NCBI RefSeq assembly: GCF_001297125.1 | Contig: NZ_LHPC01000034.1 | Span: 1-64,000 of the forward strand | DNA from: Pseudomonas sp. RIT-PI-q | Lineage (GTDB): Bacteria; Pseudomonadota; Gammaproteobacteria; Pseudomonadales; Pseudomonadaceae | DNA: 64,000 nt | Direction of reading: 5' to 3' | Shown here: positions 24,798 through 33,449 of the stretch, one piece after another | How positions within the stretch are numbered: the stretch's first letter is position 1 | How the letters are laid out: every line of letters begins with the position of its first letter | Made by a program: the position numbers and the translations under genes | Notes under the pieces: model-generated | What the model saw: only the letters and a program-made list of their open reading frames with translations | Told to the model about the DNA's origin: nothing | The model's database searches: none

Positions 24798-25916
24798 ATG
24801 AATGTCGACTCTCCCCTCAGCGCCTGGCAGCGCGCGATCGAACAGAAGGGCTTCGTCCAGGACGAAGCCCAGGAACATGCCGTCTGGGCGCTGCAAAAAT
24901 GCTACGAAGCCTTGCATGAAGGTCGCACGCCGATCACCGGCGTGTACCTCTGGGGCCCGGTCGGGCGTGGTAAAACCTGGTTGATGGACCAGTTTTACCA
25001 AAGCCTGAAGGTCCCGGCGCGGCGTCAACACTTTCATCACTTCATGGGTTGGGTGCATCAGCGTTCGTTCCAGCTGACCGGCACTGCCGACCCGTTGAAG
25101 GCGCTGGCTCGCGAGTTGAGCGAGGAAGTGCGGGTGCTGTGCTTCGATGAACTGTTCGTCAACGACATCGGCGATGCAATCATTCTCGGTCGCCTGTTCC
25201 AGGTGATGTTCGAGCAAGGCGTGGTGGTGGTTTGCACCTCCAACCAGCCGCCGGATCAACTGTACGCGGACGGCTTCAACCGCGACCGCTTCGTGCCCGC
25301 CATCACGGCGATCAAGCAGCACATGCAGGTGATTGCGGTGGACGGTGGCGAAGATCATCGCTTGCACCCCGGCCAGGGTTTGCAGCGTTACTGGGTGGCG
25401 GCGCCCGGGCAGCCCGGTGCGCTGGAGGAAGTGTTCAAGGCGTTGACGCTCGGCCAGTCGGTGTCCAGCGAGCCGATCAAGGTCGGTTACCGTTCTCTCA
25501 ATGTGGTGCAGGCCAGTGAAACGGTGCTCTGGAGTCGTTATGCCGATCTCTGCGAACAGCCTTTTGCCGCCATGGATTTCATGGCCCTGTGCGACACCTT
25601 CAAGGCTATTCTTTTGAGTGACGTGCCCAACCTCAGCGCGCAGAAACGCGAAGGACGCATCGCTCGCGGGACTGAAGACGGTGTCGAGCGAGTGGTGGCG
25701 GGTGATCGGGATTTGCCGCAATTGTCGGTGCATGACGACGGTGTGCGACGTTTCATCGCCCTGGTCGACGAGTGCTACGACCGCAAGGTGCCGCTCTACC
25801 TCGAAGCGCAGGTCGCCATGGAGTCGCTCTACACCGAGGGTTATCTGGAGTTCCCGTTCCGTCGCACCCTAAGCCGTTTACAGGAAATGCAGCTGCAACG
25901 TTTCGCCGAAGCTTGA
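24798..25916 (+). CDS. zapE: Cell division AFG1-like ATPase ZapE
   Basis: This 372-residue P-loop ATPase matches the AFG1/ZapE family. The Walker A motif is GPVGRGKT (53-60), the Walker B is VRVLCFDELFVNDIGDA, and a sensor region CTSNQPPDQLYADGF follows. ZapE binds FtsZ and helps constriction under stress; mitochondrial AFG1 aids turnover of respiratory subunits. The frame runs open back through the REP cluster to 24585, but the family starts near MNVDSPLSAWQRAIEQKGF, so 24798 is chosen although it lacks a ribosome site. DinB-like and GNAT genes follow on the same strand. Confidence 0.88.
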   Translation: MNVDSPLSAWQRAIEQKGFVQDEAQEHAVWALQKCYEALHEGRTPITGVYLWGPVGRGKTWLMDQFYQSLKVPARRQHFHHFMGWVHQRSFQLTGTADPLKALARELSEEVRVLCFDELFVNDIGDAIILGRLFQVMFEQGVVVVCTSNQPPDQLYADGFNRDRFVPAITAIKQHMQVIAVDGGEDHRLHPGQGLQRYWVAAPGQPGALEEVFKALTLGQSVSSEPIKVGYRSLNVVQASETVLWSRYADLCEQPFAAMDFMALCDTFKAILLSDVPNLSAQKREGRIARGTEDGVERVVAGDRDLPQLSVHDDGVRRFIALVDECYDRKVPLYLEAQVAMESLYTEGYLEFPFRRTLSRLQEMQLQRFAEA

Positions 25917-25934
25917 ACCCAAGGAGCCGCGAAC

Positions 25935-26516
25935 ATGAATCAGCCTTTGTCGCACCATTTGCTGACCATGGCCTATCAGAATGCCTGGGCCAATCATCGA
26001 CTCGCCAAGGCCTGGAGCCAGTTGAGCCCGGCTGAGTTGGTGGCGCCTCGGGTCAGTTTCTTCCCCAGCCTGTGCGCGACGCTCAACCACATCCTGACGT
26101 GCGACTGGTTTTACGTGGATGCGCTGGAGCGAGAGTTGCGTGGGGATGACCCGCATCCCGATTGCTATGTGTTTTTCAAAAAAGACGAGCCGTTCACGCA
26201 AGCCCCGGACCTCAAGCACGAGCAAGCCCTGGTGGACCGGCGTCTGATCGCCTATTGCGAGCAAATGCGCGACGCCGAGCTTGGGAAAATTGTCACCATC
26301 GCCCGGGACACACCGCAACATGAAAGCCGCTTGCGCATGCTGTCCCATCTGTTCGAACACCAGCTCCATCATCGCGGGCAGGTCCACGCCATGCTCAGCG
26401 GCACCTCGGTCAAACCGCCGCAACTCGACGAATTTTTCTGCGCCGGTGAGGCGGGGTTGAGGGCTGAGGATTTTGCCGAATTGGGGTGGACCGAGGCGTT
26501 GATTTGGGGGCACTGA
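25935..26516 (+). CDS. DinB-family protein
   Basis: This 193-residue four-helix protein has the DinB/YfiT metal triad: one His in CATLNHILTCDWFY and two in EHQLHHRGQVHAML. Members bind a divalent metal and include thiol-dependent S-transferases; E. coli DinB polymerase is unrelated despite the name. The start at 25935 has AAGGAG nine bases upstream. It follows zapE by 18 bases and could be co-transcribed with it. Confidence 0.88.
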   Translation: MNQPLSHHLLTMAYQNAWANHRLAKAWSQLSPAELVAPRVSFFPSLCATLNHILTCDWFYVDALERELRGDDPHPDCYVFFKKDEPFTQAPDLKHEQALVDRRLIAYCEQMRDAELGKIVTIARDTPQHESRLRMLSHLFEHQLHHRGQVHAMLSGTSVKPPQLDEFFCAGEAGLRAEDFAELGWTEALIWGH

Positions 26517-26638
26517 AAGATCAACAGATCGCAGCCTCGTTGATCTATTGTCGGCACCCCTGTGCCCGCGATATGGTCACTCGGCTTTCCAGTGCGAGCT
26601 GCGTGCTGGGGCTACTTCATGTGTAAACGAGGGTGGAA

Positions 26639-27130
26639 ATGGAATCCGCAGATATTCTTGTGCTTCAGGCCAGCTACACCAATGCGGTGCATGCCGAGGC
26701 GATTGGCCTGGTGTTGAACCATTACGCCGAAGACCCGATGGGAGGCGGCCACTCCTTGCCCGCCGATGTGCTGCAACAATTGCCTGGGGAACTGGCCAAG
26801 CGTCCCTATGCATTCAGCGTGCTGGCGTTTGTAGGGGGAGAGCCGGCCGGGCTGGTCAATTGCTTTGAAGGTTTCTCGACGTTTGCCTGTCGACCGTTGG
26901 TCAACGTGCACGATGTGGTCGTGGTGAAGAAGTTTCGCGGGTTGGGGTTGAGCCAGAAGATGCTGCAAAAGGTCGAGGACATCGCCCGTCAGCGTGGCTG
27001 CTGCAAAATCACCCTGGAAGTATTGGAAGGCAATGCGGTCGCCCAGGCGTCCTATGGCAAGTTCGGTTTTTCCCCGGGCATGTTCGACCCGTCCCATGGG
27101 CGGATGCTGTTCTGGACCAAGCCGCTGTAG
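26639..27130 (+). CDS. GNAT N-acetyltransferase
   Basis: This 163-residue protein shows the GNAT core: VNVHDVVVVKKFRGLGLSQK (acetyl-CoA loop at about 92-108) followed by KITLEVLEGNAVAQASYGKF. The acceptor is unknown. The ATG at 26639 lies close to GAGG; an upstream GTG at 26633 is the alternative. The preceding 120 bases hold no gene. Confidence 0.87.
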   Translation: MESADILVLQASYTNAVHAEAIGLVLNHYAEDPMGGGHSLPADVLQQLPGELAKRPYAFSVLAFVGGEPAGLVNCFEGFSTFACRPLVNVHDVVVVKKFRGLGLSQKMLQKVEDIARQRGCCKITLEVLEGNAVAQASYGKFGFSPGMFDPSHGRMLFWTKPL

Positions 27131-27148
27131 GTTGTAACGACGCCTGCC

Positions 27149-27283
27149 CTGTAGCAGCTGCCGAAGGCTGCGTCCGGCTGCGCAGCAGTCGTAAATCCAT
27201 CCGGCGCGGTGTGTCAGAACCACCGGATACTTAGGTTTTGCGACTGCTACGCAGCCGAACGCAGGCTGCGCCAGCTGCTACAG
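27149..27283. repeat. REP inverted pair (ctgtagcagctg type)
   Basis: Arms of about 45 bases with a few mismatches begin CTGTAGCAGCTGCCGAAGGC and are mirrored at 27240-27283. It belongs to the same family as the elements at 24441, 48015 and 62144. Confidence 0.85.
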
Positions 27284-27310
27284 ATTGCGTTGCGGCTTAA
27301 CCGGTCCCGG

Positions 27311-27526
27311 TCATTTCGGTTTGTAGGTCTCGGTCACTTGTGCGGTTTGATCGTCCGGAACCCGCAGTTCAGTGCTTTTGCCCTCGGTGGTATTACCCAG
27401 CGCCTGCTGCTGGTTGTACCGCAGGGTTTCGAAGTAATACCTCATGCGTTCCGCGCCACCTTCGGCAAAGGCGCTGGCTGAGACGAATGTCATCAGGCCG
27501 GCGACAATCAGGGGTACAGGTTTCAT
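27311..27526 (-). CDS. Small secreted protein, 71 aa
   Basis: A signal peptide (MKPVPLIVAGLMTFVSASAF, cleavage near AFA-EG) is followed by a 50-residue polar mature part containing a Tyr/Gln-rich helix (AERMRYYFETLRYNQQQALG). It should be periplasmic or secreted. GGGAGG precedes the ATG at 27526. It lies downstream of, and on the same strand as nothing close except the TonB receptor, whose start is over 2 kb away. I do not recognise a function. Confidence 0.72.
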   Translation of the reverse strand: MKPVPLIVAGLMTFVSASAFAEGGAERMRYYFETLRYNQQQALGNTTEGKSTELRVPDDQTAQVTETYKPK

Positions 27527-27629
27527 GGTTTGCCTCCCACTACGTAAGTTGGGTGCCTTTCGTCCATGATCCAATGCAATCTCGAAAGCCCATTATCCGC
27601 CGATTTCGTTACGTGGGAATTAATAACGC

Positions 27630-29867
27630 CTAGAGCGTCCAGTCCAGGCTCAGGGTCACGGTGCGCGGGGCGCCCCAATAGTTGCCGTTGTAGAACCCGA
27701 CGTTCTCGTAATACTTCTTATCGAACAGATTATCGACGTTCAACGAGGCCGACAGGTGCCTGTCGAACGCGTAGCGCGACATCAGGTTGACCACGGTGTA
27801 CGCCTCCTGACGGATGTTGGTTTTTTCGGTGATCAGCTCGCCATCGGCGTCGCGTCCAACCGGGCGCCTGGCTGCACGGAAGATGTCGCTCTGCCAGTTC
27901 ACCGCGCCACCCACGGTCAGTGCCTGCCAGTCGCCAGGCAGGTGGTAGGCCGTAGACAACCGCAACATATTCAGCGGCTGGTTGGTGTTGCTGCGCTGTT
28001 TTTCGCCATTCAGCGAATGGGTGTAGGTGTAACCGGCCGTCATGTTCCAGCCCGTCATGACCTCGCCCGAGACTTCGGCTTCGAAGCCCTGGACCTTGCT
28101 GCCTTTACCGCCGGACTTGAAGAACTCCTCGCCGGTCACCGGGTCCGGTGGCACCGAGTCGTCAAGCTCTGCGACGTTGTCCTGTTTGCTCCAGAACAGC
28201 GCGGTGGCAAGGTTCAGGCGCTCTTCCATCAGGCTGCCCTTGAGCCCCAGTTCATAGTTGCTGCCGACCACCGGCTCGAGGTATTTGCGTTGGCTGTCGC
28301 GGTCGGATTGCGGTTTGAAGATGTCGGTGTAACTGACGTAAACGGTGTACTCCGGGGTGATGTCGTAGAGCAGGCCCGCGTAGGGCGTCAACATGTCGTT
28401 GTGCTGCTGGCGGGTGTGTTCGGACTTGCTCAATTGCAGATTGGCGTCATAGCTATTGATCGTGCTCGAGGCTTTCCAGCTGCCATAGCGGCTGCCGAGC
28501 ACCGCGTGCAGGTCATCCGTCAGGCTCAGGCGAGTGGCGAGATAACCTGCCTTCTGGCGGGTACTGTCTTTCGAAGCCGGGAGGCTGGTGACCGTGTCGG
28601 GAAACTTGGCGATGTCGCCCATGTATTTCCAGTCGCGGATGCTTTCGTAATCATCAGCCCTGGGGCCGTCCACCGTGTAGGGATTATCCTCGCTGCGCTC
28701 AGCCTCGCCATAACCCACCATCAATTCGTGTTCCCGGCCCAGCAGTGAATAGGGACCGGAGATGTTGAGATCATAGGCTTTCATTTTTTGCGTGCCGATC
28801 ATGTGGCTGACGTTGGCGAACATGCCGCTGCGGTCCGCGTTCGGGAAGCCGCCACCGCCGTAGTAGATCTTGCCGTCGGTGTCGCTTTCCCGGTGGGTGT
28901 AGGCGGCTTTGAGCTGCCAGCCGGCGCCCAGTTGATGGTCAAGATTGGCAAACGCGGTTTTGTCCTTGATCGGCCAGGAACTCCAGGACGGGGCCATGTT
29001 GGTGGAGCGTCCCAGGTTGGCTTTGCCGCCGTCGGAATTCCAGTAAGGCACGGTGCCCCAGGACGTGCCCTGGACGTGTTTGTTCTGATAGTCGTAACCC
29101 ACCGCCACCAGGGTGTCATCCGTCAGATCGGCTTCGAGAACCCCGTAGCCGACTTCCCGTTGCTGCTGATATTTATCGCGGAATGAATCGCTGTCGCGAT
29201 AGGCCACCACGCCGCGTCCGCGCAGGCGTCCGTCGAAGGCCAGAGGACCGCCAACGTCCATGTAACTGTAGTAATCGTCGTAGCTGCCGCCGCTCACACC
29301 GGTCTTGGCTTCCCACTGCGCCGTCGGCCGTTTACGCACCATGTTGATGGTGGCGGAAGGGTCGCCTGCACCCGTCGTCAGGCCCGTCGCGCCGCGAACC
29401 ACTTCGATGCGGTCGTAGATGATGGTGTCCGAATCGGACTTCATGTAGCTGAAGGTGTTCAGCATGCCATCGACCTGGAAATTGTTGATCGAGTAGCCGC
29501 GCGACGAATAGCTGACCCGGTCGGAGTCGTTGTGCTGAACCACTACGCCGGTGGTCTGGCTCATGGCTTTGGAGAGCGAGTTGAGTTTGAAATCGTCCAT
29601 TTGCTGGCGGGTGACCACCGAGACCGATTGCGGTGTTTCCTTGATCGACAGGTTCAGGCGAGTGGCGGTGCTCATGGCGCCGGTGGTGTACGAGTCGGTG
29701 TTTTCGGTGGTGCTGCCCAGGCCTTGGGCGGTCACGTTGGTGGCACCCAGTTCGAGGGTACGGCTGGGTGCTTTGTCAGGATCGGTGTCAGCCAGCAAAT
29801 CGGGGCTCAGGGCGGCACTGCAAAGGCCCAGGGTAAAAGTCATGGAACGGGTGATAGGCGCGAACAT
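27630..29867 (-). CDS. TonB-dependent siderophore receptor
   Basis: This 745-residue outer-membrane receptor has a signal peptide (MFAPITRSMTFTLGLCSAAL, cleavage near LLA-DT), a plug domain (LSIKETPQSVSVVTRQQMDD, YDRIEVVRGATGLTTGAGDP) and a 22-strand barrel ending in the usual aromatic residue region (RTVTLSLDWTL). It resembles FpvA/FoxA-type ferric siderophore receptors. It lacks the extra N-terminal signalling domain, so it probably does not instruct an anti-sigma factor. The frame opens with a TTG at 29912, but the ATG at 29867 follows GGAG and gives a proper signal peptide. A Fur-box-like site lies about 80 bases upstream. Confidence 0.9.
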   Translation of the reverse strand: MFAPITRSMTFTLGLCSAALSPDLLADTDPDKAPSRTLELGATNVTAQGLGSTTENTDSYTTGAMSTATRLNLSIKETPQSVSVVTRQQMDDFKLNSLSKAMSQTTGVVVQHNDSDRVSYSSRGYSINNFQVDGMLNTFSYMKSDSDTIIYDRIEVVRGATGLTTGAGDPSATINMVRKRPTAQWEAKTGVSGGSYDDYYSYMDVGGPLAFDGRLRGRGVVAYRDSDSFRDKYQQQREVGYGVLEADLTDDTLVAVGYDYQNKHVQGTSWGTVPYWNSDGGKANLGRSTNMAPSWSSWPIKDKTAFANLDHQLGAGWQLKAAYTHRESDTDGKIYYGGGGFPNADRSGMFANVSHMIGTQKMKAYDLNISGPYSLLGREHELMVGYGEAERSEDNPYTVDGPRADDYESIRDWKYMGDIAKFPDTVTSLPASKDSTRQKAGYLATRLSLTDDLHAVLGSRYGSWKASSTINSYDANLQLSKSEHTRQQHNDMLTPYAGLLYDITPEYTVYVSYTDIFKPQSDRDSQRKYLEPVVGSNYELGLKGSLMEERLNLATALFWSKQDNVAELDDSVPPDPVTGEEFFKSGGKGSKVQGFEAEVSGEVMTGWNMTAGYTYTHSLNGEKQRSNTNQPLNMLRLSTAYHLPGDWQALTVGGAVNWQSDIFRAARRPVGRDADGELITEKTNIRQEAYTVVNLMSRYAFDRHLSASLNVDNLFDKKYYENVGFYNGNYWGAPRTVTLSLDWTL

Positions 29868-29943
29868 CGCAGCCGACTCCTTGTCGTCGAGGGAAAAATT
29901 CCGTTTGCTCAAAGACGAAGGAGGGCGGGGGGATTTAGTAATA

Positions 29944-29963
29944 AACGAGAATAATTGCTATTT
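29944..29963. promoter_or_regulatory. Fur-box-like site upstream of the siderophore receptor
   Basis: AACGAGAATAATTGCTATTT agrees with the common Fur box AATGAGAATCATTATCATTT at 15 of 20 positions. Its place upstream of an iron receptor supports iron repression. Confidence 0.65.
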
Positions 29964-29982
29964 CAGGATGTTTCGAAAGCTC

Positions 29983-30075
29983 TGTAGGAGCGAGCTTGCT
30001 CGCGATGGACGTCAACGAAAACGCGTATCCACTGGATAAACGCGTTGTCCTCAAGTCCATCGCGAGCAAATTCAG
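29983..30075. repeat. REP inverted pair with inner hairpin
   Basis: The outer arms contain gagcttgctcgcgatggac and its complement (gtccatcgcgagcaaattc). A second hairpin (aaaacgcgt / acgcgtt) lies within the loop. Confidence 0.8.
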
Positions 30076-30085
30076 GCGCAACCAA

Positions 30086-31822
30086 TTACTTCTGAACAAC
30101 TTCCGGTACTGCCTTGGGTTTCATCAGGCTGAAGTCGATCAACGCCTTTTGCTCGCGCTCGTAAGGGTTGCCGATCATCAATGGCCGGGGCTTGAAGCTG
30201 TCGCTGACCAGGCTCTTGCTGCGGTCCAGTTCATCAAAACTCAGACCGGCGAGATCGGCCCAGGTATGGATCAGGTGCGAGCTGCTGTATGGGCGCGACA
30301 AATCACCGGCAAAGCTCCAATCATGGGTCTCGCGCCATTTCGGCGAAGCCCAGGCCATGAACGGAATGGTGTACATCGGCGCCGTCGGCTTGTTTTCGTT
30401 GCGGCCCAGGGTGCTATGACCGGGGGAATCGAACACGTCTTCGCCATGGTCGGAGAGGTACAGCAGGAAGCCGTTCGGGTCAGACTTGGCGTAGTCCTTG
30501 ATCAGGCTCGAGACCACGAAGTCGTTGTACAGCACCGCGTTGTCGTAGCTGTTGTACGTCGGCACCTGATCGTCGCGCACGCCGTCCGGGACGCCTTTGC
30601 GATCCTTGAACTTGTCGTAGGTCGACGGATAACGGTACTGATAGCTCATGTGCGTGCCGAGCAAATGCACGACGATCAGCTTGCGCGGCGCAGCGTCGGC
30701 CAAGGCCTTGTTGAACGGCTCAATCACATCGCCATCGTACTGAGCAGCGTTCTGGTTGCGATTGTTGTTCAGGTACACCTGCTCGTCAGCCTGCTCGGAG
30801 AAGGTTGTCAGCATGGTGTTGCGCTTGGTCATGGTCTGCTGGTTGGTGATCCAGAAGGTCTTGTAGCCGGCCTGTTTCATCATGCTGACCAGCGACGGGG
30901 TCGACAGGTACAGGTCCGGGTTTTCCTCGTCGGCGAAGGTCAGCACCTGCTGCAACGCCTCGATGGTGTAAGGGCGCGGGGTGATGACGTTATTGAAGAC
31001 CGCCAGTTGATCCTTGAGCTTGTCCAGCTCCGGGGTGGTTTCCCGAGGGTAGCCGTACAGGCTCATGCGCTGACGGTTGGTGGACTCGCCGATGACCAGG
31101 ACCAGCGTCGCCGGTTGATTGGCCATCGTGTCTTTCAGATTGTGCAGCGGTGGAATCTTGCTGGCGCTATTGAGCATGTCTTGCATGCCGGCCAGGGTGT
31201 CCAGGTAACGGTGATACGCCACGGCCATTTGCCAAGGCACCGCGGGCTCGATGCGGGTTTCGAATTTCTCGAAACCCTCGGCCAGGCTACCTGTGCGCAG
31301 GGTTTGCTTGACCATCGGATAACCGATCACAGCCACCAGAATCGCCGTTGCTGCAACCAGCGCTTGCCCACGGGGCAGGTACACCGGGCGCAAGCGCGTC
31401 CACAGGAAATAAGCAAACAGCGTATGAGCGACGAACGCCGCCACCATCCACCAGGCAAAATACTGCGTCATGTATTCGCCGGCTTCTGACACGTTCGACT
31501 CGAACATGATGAAGATGACGCTTTGGGAAAATTCTTGCTGATAAATGAAGAAGTAACCCAGGCTGGCCATCGAGCAGGCCCACAGCACCACGCCGATCAG
31601 CGCGGCCATTACCCGTGTTTGTCTAGGGAACAGCAGCATCGGCGCCAGCCAGATGGCACTCATCACAAAGGCCTGGCGGAACCCGGTAAAACCGGAGGTG
31701 CCTGTCAGTTGGATCAGCAGTTGGGTGATGCCGGAAAAATACCAGAAGAACAGGAACAACCAGAGAAAACCTGTCCAATCGAAACCTTTCGCAGACGTAC
31801 CGCTGCGTTTAAACAAAGCCAT
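30086..31822 (-). CDS. cptA: Phosphoethanolamine transferase CptA
   Basis: This 578-residue inner-membrane enzyme adds phosphoethanolamine to lipopolysaccharide. Five hydrophobic helices fill residues 1-200, and the periplasmic alkaline-phosphatase-fold domain follows. The nucleophile is Thr248 in VIGESTNRQRMSLYGYP. Metal-binding segments are VVHLLGTHMSYQYRYP and LYLSDHGEDVFDSPGHSTL. The wording fits CptA (core heptose modification) better than EptA (lipid A), though that choice is less certain. GGAG six bases before the ATG supports 31822. It stands alone, flanked by a REP and the 60-residue gene. Confidence 0.85.
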   Translation of the reverse strand: MALFKRSGTSAKGFDWTGFLWLFLFFWYFSGITQLLIQLTGTSGFTGFRQAFVMSAIWLAPMLLFPRQTRVMAALIGVVLWACSMASLGYFFIYQQEFSQSVIFIMFESNVSEAGEYMTQYFAWWMVAAFVAHTLFAYFLWTRLRPVYLPRGQALVAATAILVAVIGYPMVKQTLRTGSLAEGFEKFETRIEPAVPWQMAVAYHRYLDTLAGMQDMLNSASKIPPLHNLKDTMANQPATLVLVIGESTNRQRMSLYGYPRETTPELDKLKDQLAVFNNVITPRPYTIEALQQVLTFADEENPDLYLSTPSLVSMMKQAGYKTFWITNQQTMTKRNTMLTTFSEQADEQVYLNNNRNQNAAQYDGDVIEPFNKALADAAPRKLIVVHLLGTHMSYQYRYPSTYDKFKDRKGVPDGVRDDQVPTYNSYDNAVLYNDFVVSSLIKDYAKSDPNGFLLYLSDHGEDVFDSPGHSTLGRNENKPTAPMYTIPFMAWASPKWRETHDWSFAGDLSRPYSSSHLIHTWADLAGLSFDELDRSKSLVSDSFKPRPLMIGNPYEREQKALIDFSLMKPKAVPEVVQK

Positions 31823-31970
31823 TCAGCACTCCAGCCAGAAATCACTTACATCGCCGGGTCGCCGACGAACGGGTGCCGCGCGGATACCGAGCGGCCATAA
31901 TGACCTCAAGTATCTACAAGCAAATGTGAAAAATTCGTGAGTTGCCAGGATTGGCCAGGGGCGTGACGTG

Positions 31971-32001
31971 TCGGAAACAGCGGTTGACTGGCTGTTTCCG
32001 A
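31971..32001. terminator. Stem-loop after the 60-aa gene
   Basis: TCGGAAACAGC pairs perfectly with GCTGTTTCCGA across a 9-base loop. No U-run follows on either strand, so it may protect the message or act only partly as a terminator. Confidence 0.5.
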
Positions 32002-32014
32002 TTCAGGCGAGGGA

Positions 32015-32197
32015 TCAGGCGTGAGGGGCGCGATGGGCGACGGGTAAGGGTTGGGCCTGATGGCCTTGCGTGAGCATGCGCAATTGCGCCAGCTCCCGCT
32101 TCAACTGCTCGCACTCGTCTTTCAATTGGCGCAATTCATCCCGACGAATCGTAACGTAGAGAGTTTGTGCAGGCCCTGCTTTGTATACTGTGCCCAT
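32015..32197 (-). CDS. Small coiled-coil protein, 60 aa
   Basis: Residues about 17-45 (RRDELRQLKDECEQLKRELA) form a heptad-repeat helix, so the protein probably oligomerises. The tail is basic and His-rich. The first residues (MGTVYKAGPAQTLYVTI) may form a strand. GAGGTGAG lies a few bases before the ATG. I do not recognise it; a small DNA-binding or accessory protein is possible. Confidence 0.6.
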   Translation of the reverse strand: MGTVYKAGPAQTLYVTIRRDELRQLKDECEQLKRELAQLRMLTQGHQAQPLPVAHRAPHA

Positions 32198-32397
32198 TGC
32201 TCACCTCGCAAATGGCTGACTCAACTGTAAATCGGCTCCGACATCGGATGCTGATTTACTATCGGCGCTGATTTTGATTTCTTTTGCTCACGAAGGGAAC
32301 TTTTTTATTTTTCATGGTCGTTGTGTCTTCGGCGCGATTACCGACGTTATCAATCAGGATCGGGCACAATGCCCGGAAACTATGTGCCAGCGCTCTG

Positions 32398-32415
32398 GAC
32401 TAACCCACATTAGTC
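32398..32415. promoter_or_regulatory. Dyad GACTAA-N6-TTAGTC upstream of gnd
   Basis: A perfect inverted repeat lies about 55 bases before the gnd start codon in the presumed promoter region of the gnd-zwf-HAD unit. It could be an operator. The rest of the 271-base gap shows no gene. Confidence 0.35.
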
Positions 32416-32468
32416 GCGTTGGGCTATAACCTTTGACACACTTTATTTGTAGTAGGGAGCATCAGCAC

Positions 32469-33449
32469 ATGCAACTCGGGATTATTGGACTGGGCCGCAT
32501 GGGCGGCAATATTGCGCGGCGCCTGATGCTCAACGGGCATACCACCGTTGTTTACGACCGCAATACCGCCTTCGTCGAAACCTTGAGTGAAGAAGGCTCC
32601 ACCGGCGTTGCCGACCTGCCAGCGCTGGTTGCAGGCCTGGCCAAGCCGCGAGCGGTGTGGGTCATGCTGCCGGCAGGCGCACCGACCGAAGACACCATCG
32701 ACACCCTGAGCACCTTGCTCGAAGCCGGCGATACCATCATCGACGGCGGCAACACCTTCTATAAGGACGATATCCGCCGGGCGAAAACCTTGTCGGCAAA
32801 AGGCCTGCACTACATCGACGTCGGCACCTCGGGCGGCGTCTGGGGCCTGGAGCGCGGTTACTGCATGATGATCGGCGGTGAAGCCGATGTCGTGAAGCGC
32901 CTCGACCCGTTGTTCGCTAGCCTCGCACCGGGCCTGGGTGACATCCCGCGCACCAAGGACCGCAAGTCGGACGACGATCGTGCCGAACGTGGCTACATCC
33001 ACGCAGGCCCCGCAGGCTCGGGCCATTTTGTGAAGATGATCCACAATGGCATCGAATACGGAATGATGCAGGCCTTCGCGGAAGGCTTCGATATTCTCAA
33101 GACCAAGGCCAGCACCAACCTGCCGGAAGATCAGCGTTTCGACCTGAACGTCGGCGACATCGCCGAAGTCTGGCGTCGTGGCAGCGTGGTGTCCTCCTGG
33201 CTGCTCGATCTGACGGCCGATGCACTGGCCGCCGATCCGAAGCTCGACGGTTACTCCGGGTCCGTGGCTGACAGCGGTGAAGGTCGCTGGACCATCGAAG
33301 CCGCCATGGAGCAATCGGTGCCCGTACCGGTGTTGTCGAACTCGCTGTTCTCCCGCTACCGTTCGCGCGGACAAGGCACCTTTGGTGACAAGATTCTCTC
33401 GGCCCAGCGCTTCGGCTTCGGCGGCCACGTGGAGACTTCGAAAAAATGA
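32469..33449 (+). CDS. gnd: 6-phosphogluconate dehydrogenase (decarboxylating, short form)
   Basis: This 326-residue enzyme oxidises and decarboxylates 6-phosphogluconate to ribulose 5-phosphate. The N-terminal Rossmann motif is GIIGLGRMGGNIARRL. The substrate motif DVGTSGGVWGLERGYCMMIGG and the catalytic region GSGHFVKMIHNGIEYGMMQA are clear. The length of about 330 marks the short GntZ/GndA class, often NAD-preferring, rather than the 470-residue NADP enzyme. The ATG at 32469 has GGGAG nine bases upstream. Its last 4 bases overlap zwf. A gnd-zwf neighbour pair is known in P. putida, as I recall. Confidence 0.92.
   Translation: MQLGIIGLGRMGGNIARRLMLNGHTTVVYDRNTAFVETLSEEGSTGVADLPALVAGLAKPRAVWVMLPAGAPTEDTIDTLSTLLEAGDTIIDGGNTFYKDDIRRAKTLSAKGLHYIDVGTSGGVWGLERGYCMMIGGEADVVKRLDPLFASLAPGLGDIPRTKDRKSDDDRAERGYIHAGPAGSGHFVKMIHNGIEYGMMQAFAEGFDILKTKASTNLPEDQRFDLNVGDIAEVWRRGSVVSSWLLDLTADALAADPKLDGYSGSVADSGEGRWTIEAAMEQSVPVPVLSNSLFSRYRSRGQGTFGDKILSAQRFGFGGHVETSKK

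Noticed and set aside
29868..29912. TTG start for the siderophore receptor
   Set aside because: It would put 15 charged residues before the signal peptide and has no ribosome site; the ATG at 29867 fits better.
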